Shown: piece by piece, positions 1 to 8,155 of the stretch
Layout of the letters: every line of letters starts with the position of its first letter
Position numbering within the stretch: the first letter of the stretch is position 1
DNA from: an uncultured Collinsella sp.
Lineage (GTDB): Bacteria; Actinomycetota; Coriobacteriia; Coriobacteriales; Coriobacteriaceae
Direction: 5' to 3'
Assembly (NCBI GenBank): GCA_900544115.1
Contig: UQTW01000001.1
Coordinates: forward strand, 62,001-126,000
DNA length: 64,000 nucleotides
Notes under the pieces: model-generated
Databases searched by the model: none
Seen by the model: only the letters and a program-made list of their open reading frames with translations
Told to the model about the DNA's origin: nothing
Made by a program: the position numbers and the translations under genes

Positions 1-698
1 AGGAACAGATCGCGGCCCAAAATTTGCTCGGGCTCAACGTCCAGTTCGTCGGCGATCAGGGCGTCAAAATCTCCCTGCTTAAGGTCACCGGCGCTGATGA
101 GCGGGCACAGGTCGACGGCGCGATTGGGAGCAAAGCCCTCGTTAACGCCGCGGTTCATATGGATAGCAAGGCTCGGGATAATAGCGACCTCGCGCTCGGT
201 GGCAAGCAGACGACTCTCGATACGGTCGCCCTCGCGTACCAACACGCGGCCCGCGAGTGCCAGCGGACGATCGAACCAGGTGTAGTCGATCATGCCGCCG
301 TAGGCCTCGGTGTTCAGGCGCAGCGTCTCGCCCGCGCCGTCAAGCTCAGGCACGGCCTTGACCTTAAACGTCGGCGAATCGCTGTGCGACGCCGTGAGCT
401 GAAAATGATAGTCGCCGGCAACGCCGTCCTCGCCCCACGTAGCAGCCAGGTCCTCGCCCACCTTAAAGGCAACAACGCTCGAGGTATTGCGCTGCGTGTA
501 ATAACGCCCGCCTGGTTCGATGTCCCACGCCGCATTCTCGGGCAGGTAGGTAAAGCCCGCCTCGTCGAGCTCGGCCATAATGGTCGCCGCCGTATGGAAC
601 ATGCTGGGGCATGCCTCGATAAAGTCGATAAGGTCGTTGGCGGCCTCGATATCATCGGCCGTCACATGCGCGCGCTCGGGCGTTTCCTGATCCGTCAT
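1..698 (-). CDS. M18 family aminopeptidase, C-terminus cut by window edge
   Basis: About 232 N-terminal residues of a metallo-aminopeptidase of the M18 (ApeB/aspartyl aminopeptidase) family are present; the rest lies beyond the left edge. The reverse strand from the ATG at 698 reads MTDQETPERAHVTADDIEAA. Near residues 104-109 it carries SHSDSP, the His-x-Asp metal-binding motif of M18 enzymes, and further on an RPLALAGRV/VREGD segment typical of the family. The start follows a clear AAGGGGAG ribosome binding site. Family members are cytosolic zinc exopeptidases that remove N-terminal residues from peptides. Long open frames on the plus strand here are shadows of this gene. The family call is confident; substrate preference cannot be read. 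Confidence 0.85.
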   Translation of the reverse strand, partial: MTDQETPERAHVTADDIEAANDLIDFIEACPSMFHTAATIMAELDEAGFTYLPENAAWDIEPGGRYYTQRNTSSVVAFKVGEDLAATWGEDGVAGDYHFQLTASHSDSPTFKVKAVPELDGAGETLRLNTEAYGGMIDYTWFDRPLALAGRVLVREGDRIESRLLATEREVAIIPSLAIHMNRGVNEGFAPNRAVDLCPLISAGDLKQGDFDALIADELDVEPEQILGRDLF

Positions 699-859
699 GC
701 TCTCCCCTTTCGCTGGGTTGATGGTCCCCTCCAGCATACCCCGCCGCGCCAGTGCCGTGCCTTTCATTCCATGTTTAATCCCGCGCCGCTCGCCAAGTTG
801 AGCCATCATGCCCGCACTCCTTTTGCGACAATTACGCTAACAGGACGAAAGGAGCCGTC

Positions 860-1945
860 ATGAAGCCACGTAACATTGCCATCGCCTGCGGTGTCGCGGG
901 AGTCGCCGTCGGCCTTGCCGCTGCCACCGGCACCGTTTATCACAAACAAATCAAGTCCGCCGCGTCACTCAAACGCTTGACCGGCTACACGGATGGCTAT
1001 GACCTGTACGCAATCGACATCGCCTACGACTACGATCTTGATCGCATCATCGCCGCTGGCGTGCGCGATGACCAGGCCTACATCGATGCCGTGGTGGCGC
1101 AGGTGCTGCCCGGTGTGCCGGCACATGTCCAGGCGCCCCAGTTTGCCTGCAGCGCTTTTGTCGCCGTAGATGCCGAAGGCCGCGTGCGCACCGGTCGCAA
1201 TTACGACTTTAAGGACGACACCTCGGCGCTGCTGGTGCGCAATCACCCACGCGGCGGTTATGCCTCCATCGGGTTTGCCGCCCTTAACAACCTGGGCGAT
1301 AACACTCCGCTCGACTCCGTCGCCGGACGCGCCGCCGCACTCATGGGTCCGTTTGCCCAGCTCGACGGTGTTAACGAGTGCGGCGTGTCCATTGCCGTAC
1401 TCACCCTGGATTCCAAGCCCTGTGACCAGGACACGCAACGCCCCGTCATCAATACCTCGCTCGCCATCCGTCTGGTGCTCGACCGTGCCACCACCACGCA
1501 AGAGGCCGTCGACCTGCTTTCTGCCTACGACATGCACGCCATGGCAGGACGCGATTACCACTTCTTTATCAACGACGCCGCCGGTGACGCGCGCGTAGTA
1601 GAGTGGGATCCGCGCGATCCGGACCGCGCTTTCAAAGCGACTCCTGTACGCCAGGTTACAAACTTCTACGCCTGCTATGGCGACGAAGTGCTGCCCAACC
1701 AAAAGAATGGCGAGCTGGGCCATGGTAAAGAGCGCGCCGTCGCAATCGCCGATGTCCTCGACGCCCATGCCGGCGCCCAAGACGAGACAGTCGCTTGGAA
1801 GGCCCTGCGCGCCGCAGCACAAGAGCCCAATCCGGAAGACATCACCAGCAACACGCAATGGTCGGTCGTCTTTGACAATACCGAACCCGCCGCCGCTATT
1901 ACGCTGCGCCGCCACTGGGGCGACGTCGACGCCTTCGCACTGTAA
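860..1945 (+). CDS. Linear amide C-N hydrolase, choloylglycine hydrolase / acid ceramidase-like Ntn family, membrane-anchored
   Basis: 361 residues. It begins with a hydrophobic helix (about residues 6-24) that looks like a signal anchor, so the enzyme probably faces outward. Cys97 in FACSAF, followed by GRNYDF at 112-117, matches the nucleophile and following Arg/Asp block of the Ntn cysteine amidase fold; later VTNF and TQWSVVFD match conserved parts of the same fold. In classical bile salt hydrolases the nucleophile is Cys2, exposed by methionine removal. Here about 96 residues precede it, so activation would need self-cleavage as in acid ceramidase/NAAA. This is inferred. The start follows GAAAGGAG. 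The substrate may be a bile amide, an N-acyl amide or a beta-lactam; none can be chosen from sequence. Confidence 0.75.
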   Translation: MKPRNIAIACGVAGVAVGLAAATGTVYHKQIKSAASLKRLTGYTDGYDLYAIDIAYDYDLDRIIAAGVRDDQAYIDAVVAQVLPGVPAHVQAPQFACSAFVAVDAEGRVRTGRNYDFKDDTSALLVRNHPRGGYASIGFAALNNLGDNTPLDSVAGRAAALMGPFAQLDGVNECGVSIAVLTLDSKPCDQDTQRPVINTSLAIRLVLDRATTTQEAVDLLSAYDMHAMAGRDYHFFINDAAGDARVVEWDPRDPDRAFKATPVRQVTNFYACYGDEVLPNQKNGELGHGKERAVAIADVLDAHAGAQDETVAWKALRAAAQEPNPEDITSNTQWSVVFDNTEPAAAITLRRHWGDVDAFAL

Positions 1946-2013
1946 GGAGCCAGGCCCGTCGACCTTACGCTCCCTGACGTTGCTTACATTTCTATACGCT
2001 TGAGCTAACACGT

Positions 2014-2046
2014 TTTACCCCCGTATCAACAGTGTGCGGGGGTAAA
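2014..2046. promoter_or_regulatory. Perfect 10-bp inverted repeat upstream of pfkA
   Basis: TTTACCCCCG (2014-2023) and CGGGGGTAAA (2037-2046) form a perfect inverted repeat with a 13-base spacer, 39 bases before the pfkA start. A TATAAC box follows at 2060-2065. No T-run follows the stem, so it resembles an operator over the -35 region more than a terminator, but an mRNA hairpin is also possible. Confidence 0.4.
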
Positions 2047-2084
2047 CTTATGCGCATGTTATAACTTGCCCGGAAGGATTCATC

Positions 2085-3164
2085 ATGCTTAGGATCGGTC
2101 TTCTTACCAGTGGCGGCGACTGCCAAGCGCTCAACGCCACCATGCGCGGCATCGTCAAAACGCTTATGACCAATAGCAAAGAACCTATCGAGATCTACGG
2201 TTTTGAGGACGGCTACCAGGGCCTTATCTACAGCAAGTTCCGCGTCATGACGCCCGCCGATTTTAGCGGTATCCTCACCCGCGGCGGCACCATCCTGGGC
2301 ACGAGCCGCACACCGTTCAAGCGTCTGGATACCCCCGAGGCCGATGGTGTCGAAAAGGTGCCGGCGATGGTCCACACCTATCATAAGCTGCAGCTCGACT
2401 GCCTGTTTATGCTAGGCGGTAACGGCTCCACCAAGACCGCCAACCGCCTGCGCGAAGAGGGCCTCAACGTTATCGCCCTGCCCAAGACCATCGATAACGA
2501 CACTTGGGGCACCGAGCTGACGTTTGGCTTTACGAGCGCCATCGACGTCGCCACCAAGTGCATCGACGACATCCACACTACCGCCTCGAGCCATGGGCGC
2601 GTGTTCGTTATCGAGATCATGGGCCACAAGGTTGGCTGGATTCCACTGTACGCCGGCGTCGCGGGCGGCGCGGATGTCATCTTGATTCCCGAGATCCCCT
2701 ACGACATGGATAACGTCATCAAGACCATCGAACATCGCATGGAGACCGGCAGCCGCTTTACCATCGTGGCCGTCGCCGAGGGCGCTATCTCCAAGGAGGA
2801 CGCGGCGCTGTCCAAGAAGGAGTACAAGAAGAAGCTCGCCGAGCGCACAAGCCCGTCGATCGTCTACGACATCGCCAAGGAGATTGAGGCCAAGACCGGT
2901 CGCGAGACCCGCGTCGCCATCCCCGGCCACACGCAGCGCGGCGGTCAGCCCGACGCCCAGGACCGCATCTTTGCGACCCAGTGCGGTGTCGAGGCGGCGC
3001 TCGGCTGCCTGCGCGGCGAGTTTGGCTACATGATTGCCCTGCGCGACGGCAAGATGTGCCATATGCCGCTCGAGGATGTCGCCGGCAAGCTCAAATATGT
3101 CGACCCCCAGAGCGATCTGGTGCGCGAGGCCAAAGCGTTGGGCATCAGCTTCGGCGACGAATAG
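2085..3164 (+). CDS. pfkA: 6-phosphofructokinase, ATP/PPi-PFK family
   Basis: Phosphorylates fructose 6-phosphate in glycolysis; cytosolic. 359 residues, usual length for short bacterial PFKs. The N-terminal LLTSGGDCQALNA is the nucleotide/phosphate loop, GGNGST (111-116) is the phosphoryl-donor site, PKTIDND (133-139) holds the catalytic Asp, and PGHTQRGG lies near 285. The donor is ambiguous: the glycine in GGNGS is the residue usual for ATP users, while Lys in PKTIDND is usual in PPi-dependent or mixed-substrate enzymes (ATP-PFKs have PGTIDND). The start follows a GGAAGGA site. The last three codons and the stop form one arm of a long inverted repeat (see 3156-3340). Confidence 0.93.
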   Translation: MLRIGLLTSGGDCQALNATMRGIVKTLMTNSKEPIEIYGFEDGYQGLIYSKFRVMTPADFSGILTRGGTILGTSRTPFKRLDTPEADGVEKVPAMVHTYHKLQLDCLFMLGGNGSTKTANRLREEGLNVIALPKTIDNDTWGTELTFGFTSAIDVATKCIDDIHTTASSHGRVFVIEIMGHKVGWIPLYAGVAGGADVILIPEIPYDMDNVIKTIEHRMETGSRFTIVAVAEGAISKEDAALSKKEYKKKLAERTSPSIVYDIAKEIEAKTGRETRVAIPGHTQRGGQPDAQDRIFATQCGVEAALGCLRGEFGYMIALRDGKMCHMPLEDVAGKLKYVDPQSDLVREAKALGISFGDE

Positions 3165-3340
3165 CCTCGGCCGAAACTGCTCTCATCGGAGACCCCAGGG
3201 CTTACATCCCAAATCGTCCTCGGACATGTCAGGACCCCGCCGTGCGCTTCGCGCGGCGGGGTCCTTCCGTCCTGCGGAAAGATTTGGGATGTAAGCCCTG
3301 AGGCCTCCTGCGGTAACTAGGGAGGCCGAGGCTATTCGTC
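3156..3340 (-). repeat. Family 1 nested inverted repeat after pfkA
   Basis: Outer arms 3156-3172 and 3324-3340 are a perfect 17-bp inverted repeat; the left arm contains the end of pfkA including its TAG. Middle arms 3196-3215 and 3281-3300 are a perfect 20-bp inverted repeat. Inside lie GTCCTCG and TGCGGAA (TTCCGCA and CGAGGAC on the other strand), then a GC-rich stem closed by CTTCG. Five intact copies in this window share this plan with different arm sequences. Bases 3341-3437 hold nothing recognisable. Confidence 0.8.
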
Positions 3341-3437
3341 TTCTTGCTGCGGGTGCGTGGGCTGAGATTTTGGGATGTTGCAGGCTCTTAGCTGAGAGTG
3401 GCACTGACATTTGTCCTGAAATGGCTGGTCGTTAGGG

Positions 3438-3507
3438 GTTGCTACCGGTAGTTGCGGTAGGGTTGGGGCAGATTCTAACTAGAAATGGTGGTCGCTACCG
3501 GTTGTTC
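3438..3507. promoter_or_regulatory. Two direct repeats, candidate operator of the XRE regulator
   Basis: GTTGCTACCGGTAGTT (from 3438) and GTCGCTACCGGTTGTT (from 3491) are near-identical 16-base sites 53 bases apart, upstream of the helix-turn-helix gene at 3558. Two sites upstream of a regulator suggest autoregulation. A related CGGTAGC pair occurs at 21413-21442. Confidence 0.4.
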
Positions 3508-3557
3508 TCGGCATACTCGGCTCATTCGATTACGGTCACCACATGAAAGGAACTGTC

Positions 3558-4496
3558 ATGGATCTTGCGATGGCACAGCGGCTCGTCGATCGCCGCAAGG
3601 CTGCCGGGCTTTCTCAGGAGGCGCTTGCCGCCCAGCTGGGTGTGAGTCGTCAGGCTGTCAGTAAATGGGAGCGCAGCGAATCCTCTCCCGATACCGATAA
3701 CCTTATTGCGCTCGCCGCGCTGTATGGCGTGTCGCTGGATGAGCTGCTGTATGGGGAGGCGGTGGATAGCACTGACGACTCGCAGGCTGATGATGAGGCG
3801 CAGAACAGCAACGCCGGCACCAAAGCTTCAGATAAGGCTGAGGAGGCTGAGGCTTCTACTGAACACGCTGATTGCAGCGATAAGCCACTTGTCGATATTT
3901 CCCTCGCGCGCGGCATCCACGTTATTGACCCCAACAAAGGCGAAGAGGTTCATGTTGGCTGGAATGGCATCCATGTGGCTAACGAGCGCAAGGGTGAAGA
4001 GGTCCATGTGGGGCCAGGCGGATTGCATATCGATACGCTTGAGGACGATGGACATAGTGTGCATACCAATGACGACGGCACCGTCACCATCGACGGCGAG
4101 ACGTTTTCCAGCTGGAAGGAAGCACACGACAAGCTCGACCATCACGGCAAGCATTTCCACACCAAGGTCGGACGTGCATGGAACAAATTCCCCTTCCCTG
4201 CGCTTGTCGCCCTCGCCTATCTGGTGCTCGGCATTGTCTACGGCACATGGGCTACGGGACTCTTCCTCGTCTTTCTGATTCCCGTCTATTACGCGCTTGG
4301 CGACTTTATCGACCAACGCCACTTATCTAAGCTGATCGATGTCGTCTATTCAGCCAGTGCCGAGGCATGGTTCCTCTACATGTGGCTCTGCCTGGGGCAG
4401 CCCCATCCCGCCTGGGTAATCCTCATCACCGTCCCGGTCGTAAAAGCACTCATGCGTTGGTGCCGTAAACAATGGAAGCACCGCCAACAGGCCTAA
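3558..4496 (+). CDS. Membrane-tethered XRE-family transcriptional regulator
   Basis: 312 residues. The N-terminal Cro/CI helix-turn-helix (about 8-62, with SQEALAAQLGVSRQAVSKWE) is followed by an acidic linker (68-110). Then comes a tandem motif of about 17 residues, GIHV...KGEEVHVG followed by GIHV...KGEEVHVG (119-152) and GLHID. The C-terminus has about four hydrophobic segments (roughly 212-228, 231-247, 262-280, 285-298). DNA-binding domains fused to membrane helices are known in Gram-positives, often for envelope sensing; the signal here is unknown. An ATG at 3543 is in frame, but its AAAGGA is the ribosome binding site for the ATG at 3558, which is preferred. Direct repeats upstream suggest autoregulation. 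Confidence 0.8.
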   Translation: MDLAMAQRLVDRRKAAGLSQEALAAQLGVSRQAVSKWERSESSPDTDNLIALAALYGVSLDELLYGEAVDSTDDSQADDEAQNSNAGTKASDKAEEAEASTEHADCSDKPLVDISLARGIHVIDPNKGEEVHVGWNGIHVANERKGEEVHVGPGGLHIDTLEDDGHSVHTNDDGTVTIDGETFSSWKEAHDKLDHHGKHFHTKVGRAWNKFPFPALVALAYLVLGIVYGTWATGLFLVFLIPVYYALGDFIDQRHLSKLIDVVYSASAEAWFLYMWLCLGQPHPAWVILITVPVVKALMRWCRKQWKHRQQA

Positions 4497-4542
4497 CACG
4501 CTCCGACCCACCAGCACCCAACCACCCCCGCCCTTCTCCTAA

Positions 4543-4607
4543 GTTGCGGTGAGATAGGGACTGTTTTGAAGCTCCAAAGCGCCAAACAGTCCGTATATCA
4601 CCGCAAC
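4543..4607. repeat. Family 4 hairpin (GTTGCGGTGA ... TCACCGCAAC)
   Basis: Outer stem GTTGCGGTGA (4543-4552) / TCACCGCAAC (4598-4607) and inner stem GGACTGTTT (4558-4566) / AAACAGTCC (4584-4592). A second copy with the same outer stem but a different inner stem lies at 19240-19304. No long T-run follows, so terminator function is uncertain. Confidence 0.65.
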
Positions 4608-4671
4608 CTACAAACAACTGGGTCAGTTCCGGCACGGAGATTAGCATTGAGCTGACCACGCGCCAAGAAAA

Positions 4672-4811
4672 GGGCCTATTTACTACGTTTAACTCGAGAG
4701 GGCCGACCATACCCGCCTTTTCCGAATATTTGCAAGCCCTCTACCTGCGGTTTAAATTTCATAATCTTTGTCATGGTCGAGGGTGTGGTAGCAAACGTAG
4801 TAGATAGGCCC
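4672..4811. repeat. Long inverted repeat with 19-bp arms (family 5)
   Basis: Arms 4672-4690 and 4793-4811 are complementary with one mismatch. A second smaller stem, CGACCAT / ATGGTCG, lies inside. The interior contains CTACCTGCGGTTTAAA, a motif also found in the inverted-repeat elements at 11524 and 37429. The flanking gap 4497-4940 otherwise holds only the family 4 hairpin and the promoter region of the next gene. Confidence 0.6.
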
Positions 4812-4940
4812 GTTTTGCGGCATACGACCTATTCAAGCCCAATCTCGAAGGCTGGAGAAAGCCCTTCATCCACGCCTGTGAGCGAAAACCAAATAGAATG
4901 AAAGGCAAATGGAAAAGCCCGTTTAACGAGCGGAGGACAT

Positions 4941-5261
4941 ATGCGCGACGTAGCCGAAAGCGACTGGAAGCTGTTTAAGAAAATGCTTCCTCAATGGCAA
5001 GAACGTTATATGGAAAAGCTCATCGGCCAGTATGTTGAGATACTGAACGGCGACAGTGAAGCGTCCAGTAGATTTTGGGCACTAGAAGAGCGCCCCAATA
5101 GAGACAAGCTGTCCTCAGGCGTAATTGCAAACGACATTCGCCGCAGCACAATGCACCGCGAGATAGCCAATTTGCTTATCGACAGCGTGATCACCCTTGA
5201 CGACCTTGACGGTTTTACCGAGGACATTAAGAGCTATGCGCAACACTGGATTGGCCAGTAA
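4941..5261 (+). CDS. Small conserved hypothetical protein
   Basis: 106 residues, mostly helical and charged, with no signal peptide or membrane segment. Features such as SDWKLFKKMLPQWQERYMEK, a central FWALEER and ITLDDLDGF near the C-terminus resemble a family of small uncharacterised cytosolic proteins that I recall from Firmicutes and Actinobacteria; no function is known to me. The start follows a strong GGAGG site (4932-4936), and base composition is lower in GC than the neighbours. It stands alone, followed by a long GC-rich hairpin at 5298-5334. I judge it real from the ribosome binding site and the family resemblance. Confidence 0.7.
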   Translation: MRDVAESDWKLFKKMLPQWQERYMEKLIGQYVEILNGDSEASSRFWALEERPNRDKLSSGVIANDIRRSTMHREIANLLIDSVITLDDLDGFTEDIKSYAQHWIGQ

Positions 5262-5297
5262 GAGCACTGAACGACAGACATCCCCAGCAAAACGGGG

Positions 5298-5334
5298 CAA
5301 ACGCCGGGCCACCTAATGGTTGTCCGGCGTTTGC
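5298..5334. terminator. Hairpin between two convergent genes
   Basis: GCAAACGCCGG (5298-5308) pairs perfectly with CCGGCGTTTGC (5324-5334). It lies between the 106-residue gene and the convergent ABC permease, and its right arm runs into a family 2 repeat. No clear T-run, so intrinsic termination is uncertain. Confidence 0.5.
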
Positions 5335-5379
5335 GCAGATAAAACCTGCCAAAATAAACCTGTCCCTTTTTGGCAGGTC
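5328..5379 (+). repeat. Family 2 hairpin repeat, copy A
   Basis: CGTTTGCGCAGAT flank, then stem ACCTGCCAAAA ... TTTTTGGCAGGT with a loop containing AAACCTGTCCC. It abuts the stop codon of the permease at 5378. Other copies: 8901-8950, 10033-10087, 31738-31790 and 37324-37373. Confidence 0.75.
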
Positions 5380-8155
5380 ACTCGGCGCTCTTGAGGGCGC
5401 CGACCATGTCGATCTTGTTGAGGGTACGATTGGTGGCTAGGTTGACGATAAACGTAAAGCCAAAGGAAAGCACCACGGCGAGCACGTAGCTTAGCGGCTC
5501 GACTTCGACGTCAAAGTACAGCGACGGCATCTGCAAAATGTACGTAAAACTCTCGGCCAGCAAGCCGCCCAGTGGCACGCCCAGCGCGGCGCCAATTGCC
5601 GTGAGGATCAACGTCTCCTTGTTGACGTAATGGTGCACCTCGCCACGGCGGAAGCCCAGCACCTTGATGGTCGCCAGCTCGCGTTCGCGCTCGGAGATAT
5701 TCGTGTTGGACAGCGTAAACACCACCACAAACGACAGGCATGCCGCCATAAAAGTCACGAGCACCACGACCGAATTGATGATCGCAAAGTTCGCCTCGTA
5801 GTTCTGCCAATGTTCGGCCGTGCTCGAGATGGTGAGCCAACCGTCGCTCTTAAGCTTCTTGCTAAACGCAATCTGGTCGGCCGACGAGCCCTTAAGCAGC
5901 ACAAAGACGCCGTTGAGGCGTGCGCTTCGACCGAACGCGCGCTCATAGGTGCCCTGCGTCATGTAAAGCGTGTTGCCAAGATAGTTAAGCGAAATGTCAC
6001 TGACTTTGACCTTGGCAACATTGAGCGACGAATCCTGGACGTATGCCGTATCGCCCGGCTGAATCCCCAGCACCAGCTGTGAACTCTTACTCAGATACAC
6101 GTCTCCGTCACGCAAAGACAGCGGCTCTTTGGACTCGTCCTCGAGGCGCACATAGTCGTCCAGGTCGTTCGTGCGGTCATCGGGCACCACGATCAGCTGC
6201 ACGGTCTCGCTCTTGCCGCCAAACGTAAAGGTGACGTTGTCGGTCATAATCGGCAGCGTCGAAGTCACGGTCACGTTGGAATCATTGGCCGCGCTGCGCT
6301 CATCCAACGCCGCGCACGTCTGCGTAAAGTCATCGGGGTTGGCGACCGCCAGCAAGTCATAACGCGTGATATGCCCGTACTGTTTGGGCGAAAGCGCCAC
6401 CGACGTATCGCGAATACCCATACCGCAGATCACAAGCGCGGTGCAACCCGCGATGCCAAAGATGGTCATAAAGGCACGCTTTTTGTAACGGAACAGGTTG
6501 CGCGCAGCCACCTTGTTCAAAAAGCCCATGCGGCGCCAGATAAAGCCGATGCGCTCAAGTAGGATGCGCGAGCCGGCGCGCGGGGCCTTGGGGCGCATGA
6601 GCGAGGCCGGGGTCTCGGCCATCTCGTGGCGGCAGGCGATAATTGTGGCGCCCACCACGCCCACGGCAAACAGCGCCACCGAGACGATCGAGGACACGAT
6701 GTCGTACGAAAGCAGCATCTGGGGCAGCGAGTACATGTCGTCGAACACCGTAAACAGGAACAGCGGCAGGCCCACAAAGCCGATGATATTGCCGAGCACG
6801 CCGCCAATCAGGCACGCCCACAGCGCATAGTCCACGTATTTGGACAGGATGCGCTCGCGCGAGTAGCCGAGCGCCTTGTACAGGCCAATGAGCGTGCGCT
6901 CCTCCTCGACCATACGCGTGGCGGTGGTGAGGCTGATGAGCACGGCGACGATAAAGAAGATGAACGGGAACACCGTCGCAATAGCCTCAATTGACGAGCT
7001 ATCGCTCTCCACGCTTGAGTAGCTTGCGATATTGTCGCGGTCCTGGATGTACCACGTGCATTCACCCAAATCGGAAAGCTCGGCGCGGGCATCGGCAAAC
7101 TGCTGGTCGGCGGCGGCGCGGCGCTGATCCAGGTCGGCCTGAGCCTGGACGCGTTCCTCGCTGCCCTGGGCCATGCGATTGATGTTGTCCTGCTCAATCC
7201 CAAAGAGCATATTCGCCTGGCGCTCGGCCGTATCCAAGCTTGCCGGCGTGTCGACTGTCAGCTCCTGAGCGCGCGCCTTCTCACGCTCCTCGCGGATCTT
7301 CTCTATATTGCCCTTGACCTTGTTGATCTTTGCCGCGTAGGCATCCGAATAGGAGTTGAGGCTCTTGGCTCCTTCGACGACTACGTGGACTGCGGAATAG
7401 GACGACGACGTCGCGGCGTCCTCGCTCACATAGAACTTATAGTCCGCCGCCGAAGCAGCGCGAAAGGCGTTGACTGTCGAGTCGGAGCTCACATCAGTGG
7501 GATCGAGGACCTCGGCCGTAATGGTGTAATCGCCCGCGGCAAACTGATCCTTGGCGCTTTGGTTCGACGAGCTCGCGTCATTGGCGGCAAAACTCACCGT
7601 ATCGCCGAGCTTTTTGCCCGAAGCCTTCAGGAACTTCGAAGTCACCGCGACTTCATCGGCGCTCTCGGGCAAATCGCCGTTCACGAGCACCGGCTGATCG
7701 ATGTTCTCCTTGGAGAGACTTTGCACGACCACGCGCTCGCGCGTTGTGCCCACGGCGGTGTAGGCGGTCTCGGCGTAGATGCCCTCGGCCGTTTCGACGC
7801 CATCGACCTCTTGGATGGCGTCGAGATCATCGTCAGTCAGGCCATAGGTCGACTGCACGTTAATGTCATAGACATTTTGCTGGTCGAAGTAGGCGTCGAC
7901 CGAATCGCACAGATCCTCGCAACCCGCCTTGAGGCCGCACATCACGCTCACGCCGAGCGCGGTGATGACCACGATAGATAGGAAGCGCTTAAGACTGCCG
8001 CGGATTGTGCGGTAGATGCCACGGCGAAATACCGTCGGCACCATATCGTTTGAGCTTTGGGCGGTACGGTAGGTCGCGAACTCCCGGTCGCGGCCCGCGT
8101 GCTCCGTATCGTGGTTTTGGCTGTTTTGGCGGTCCTGGTCCATGGGCGCTACCAC
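5378..8155 (-). CDS. ABC transporter permease, FtsX-like (two FtsX domains)
   Basis: 925 residues. A cytoplasmic N-terminus is followed by a first membrane helix (about 58-76), a large extracellular region with coiled-coil character (near 290-370), three membrane helices of the first FtsX domain (from about 400), a second extracellular region and a C-terminal FtsX domain with ISERERELATIKVLGFRRGEVHHYV. This is the usual plan of large FtsX/MacB-like permeases. It overlaps the upstream ATPase by 7 bases, so the two are translationally coupled. The frame opens with GTG at 8155; an ATG at 8143 is an equally good start. Such exporters often move lipids, peptides or antibiotics, and the cargo is not evident. 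A family 2 hairpin abuts its stop. Confidence 0.88.
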   Translation of the reverse strand: MVAPMDQDRQNSQNHDTEHAGRDREFATYRTAQSSNDMVPTVFRRGIYRTIRGSLKRFLSIVVITALGVSVMCGLKAGCEDLCDSVDAYFDQQNVYDINVQSTYGLTDDDLDAIQEVDGVETAEGIYAETAYTAVGTTRERVVVQSLSKENIDQPVLVNGDLPESADEVAVTSKFLKASGKKLGDTVSFAANDASSSNQSAKDQFAAGDYTITAEVLDPTDVSSDSTVNAFRAASAADYKFYVSEDAATSSSYSAVHVVVEGAKSLNSYSDAYAAKINKVKGNIEKIREEREKARAQELTVDTPASLDTAERQANMLFGIEQDNINRMAQGSEERVQAQADLDQRRAAADQQFADARAELSDLGECTWYIQDRDNIASYSSVESDSSSIEAIATVFPFIFFIVAVLISLTTATRMVEEERTLIGLYKALGYSRERILSKYVDYALWACLIGGVLGNIIGFVGLPLFLFTVFDDMYSLPQMLLSYDIVSSIVSVALFAVGVVGATIIACRHEMAETPASLMRPKAPRAGSRILLERIGFIWRRMGFLNKVAARNLFRYKKRAFMTIFGIAGCTALVICGMGIRDTSVALSPKQYGHITRYDLLAVANPDDFTQTCAALDERSAANDSNVTVTSTLPIMTDNVTFTFGGKSETVQLIVVPDDRTNDLDDYVRLEDESKEPLSLRDGDVYLSKSSQLVLGIQPGDTAYVQDSSLNVAKVKVSDISLNYLGNTLYMTQGTYERAFGRSARLNGVFVLLKGSSADQIAFSKKLKSDGWLTISSTAEHWQNYEANFAIINSVVVLVTFMAACLSFVVVFTLSNTNISERERELATIKVLGFRRGEVHHYVNKETLILTAIGAALGVPLGGLLAESFTYILQMPSLYFDVEVEPLSYVLAVVLSFGFTFIVNLATNRTLNKIDMVGALKSAE

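Noticed and set aside
24..863. 279-codon plus-strand frame at the left edge
   Set aside because: It lies opposite the M18 aminopeptidase gene, which has a proper start, ribosome binding site and motifs.
860..1945. Naming this gene a bile salt hydrolase
   Set aside because: The nucleophile Cys is at position 97 behind a membrane anchor, unlike true bile salt hydrolases, so only the wider family is assigned.
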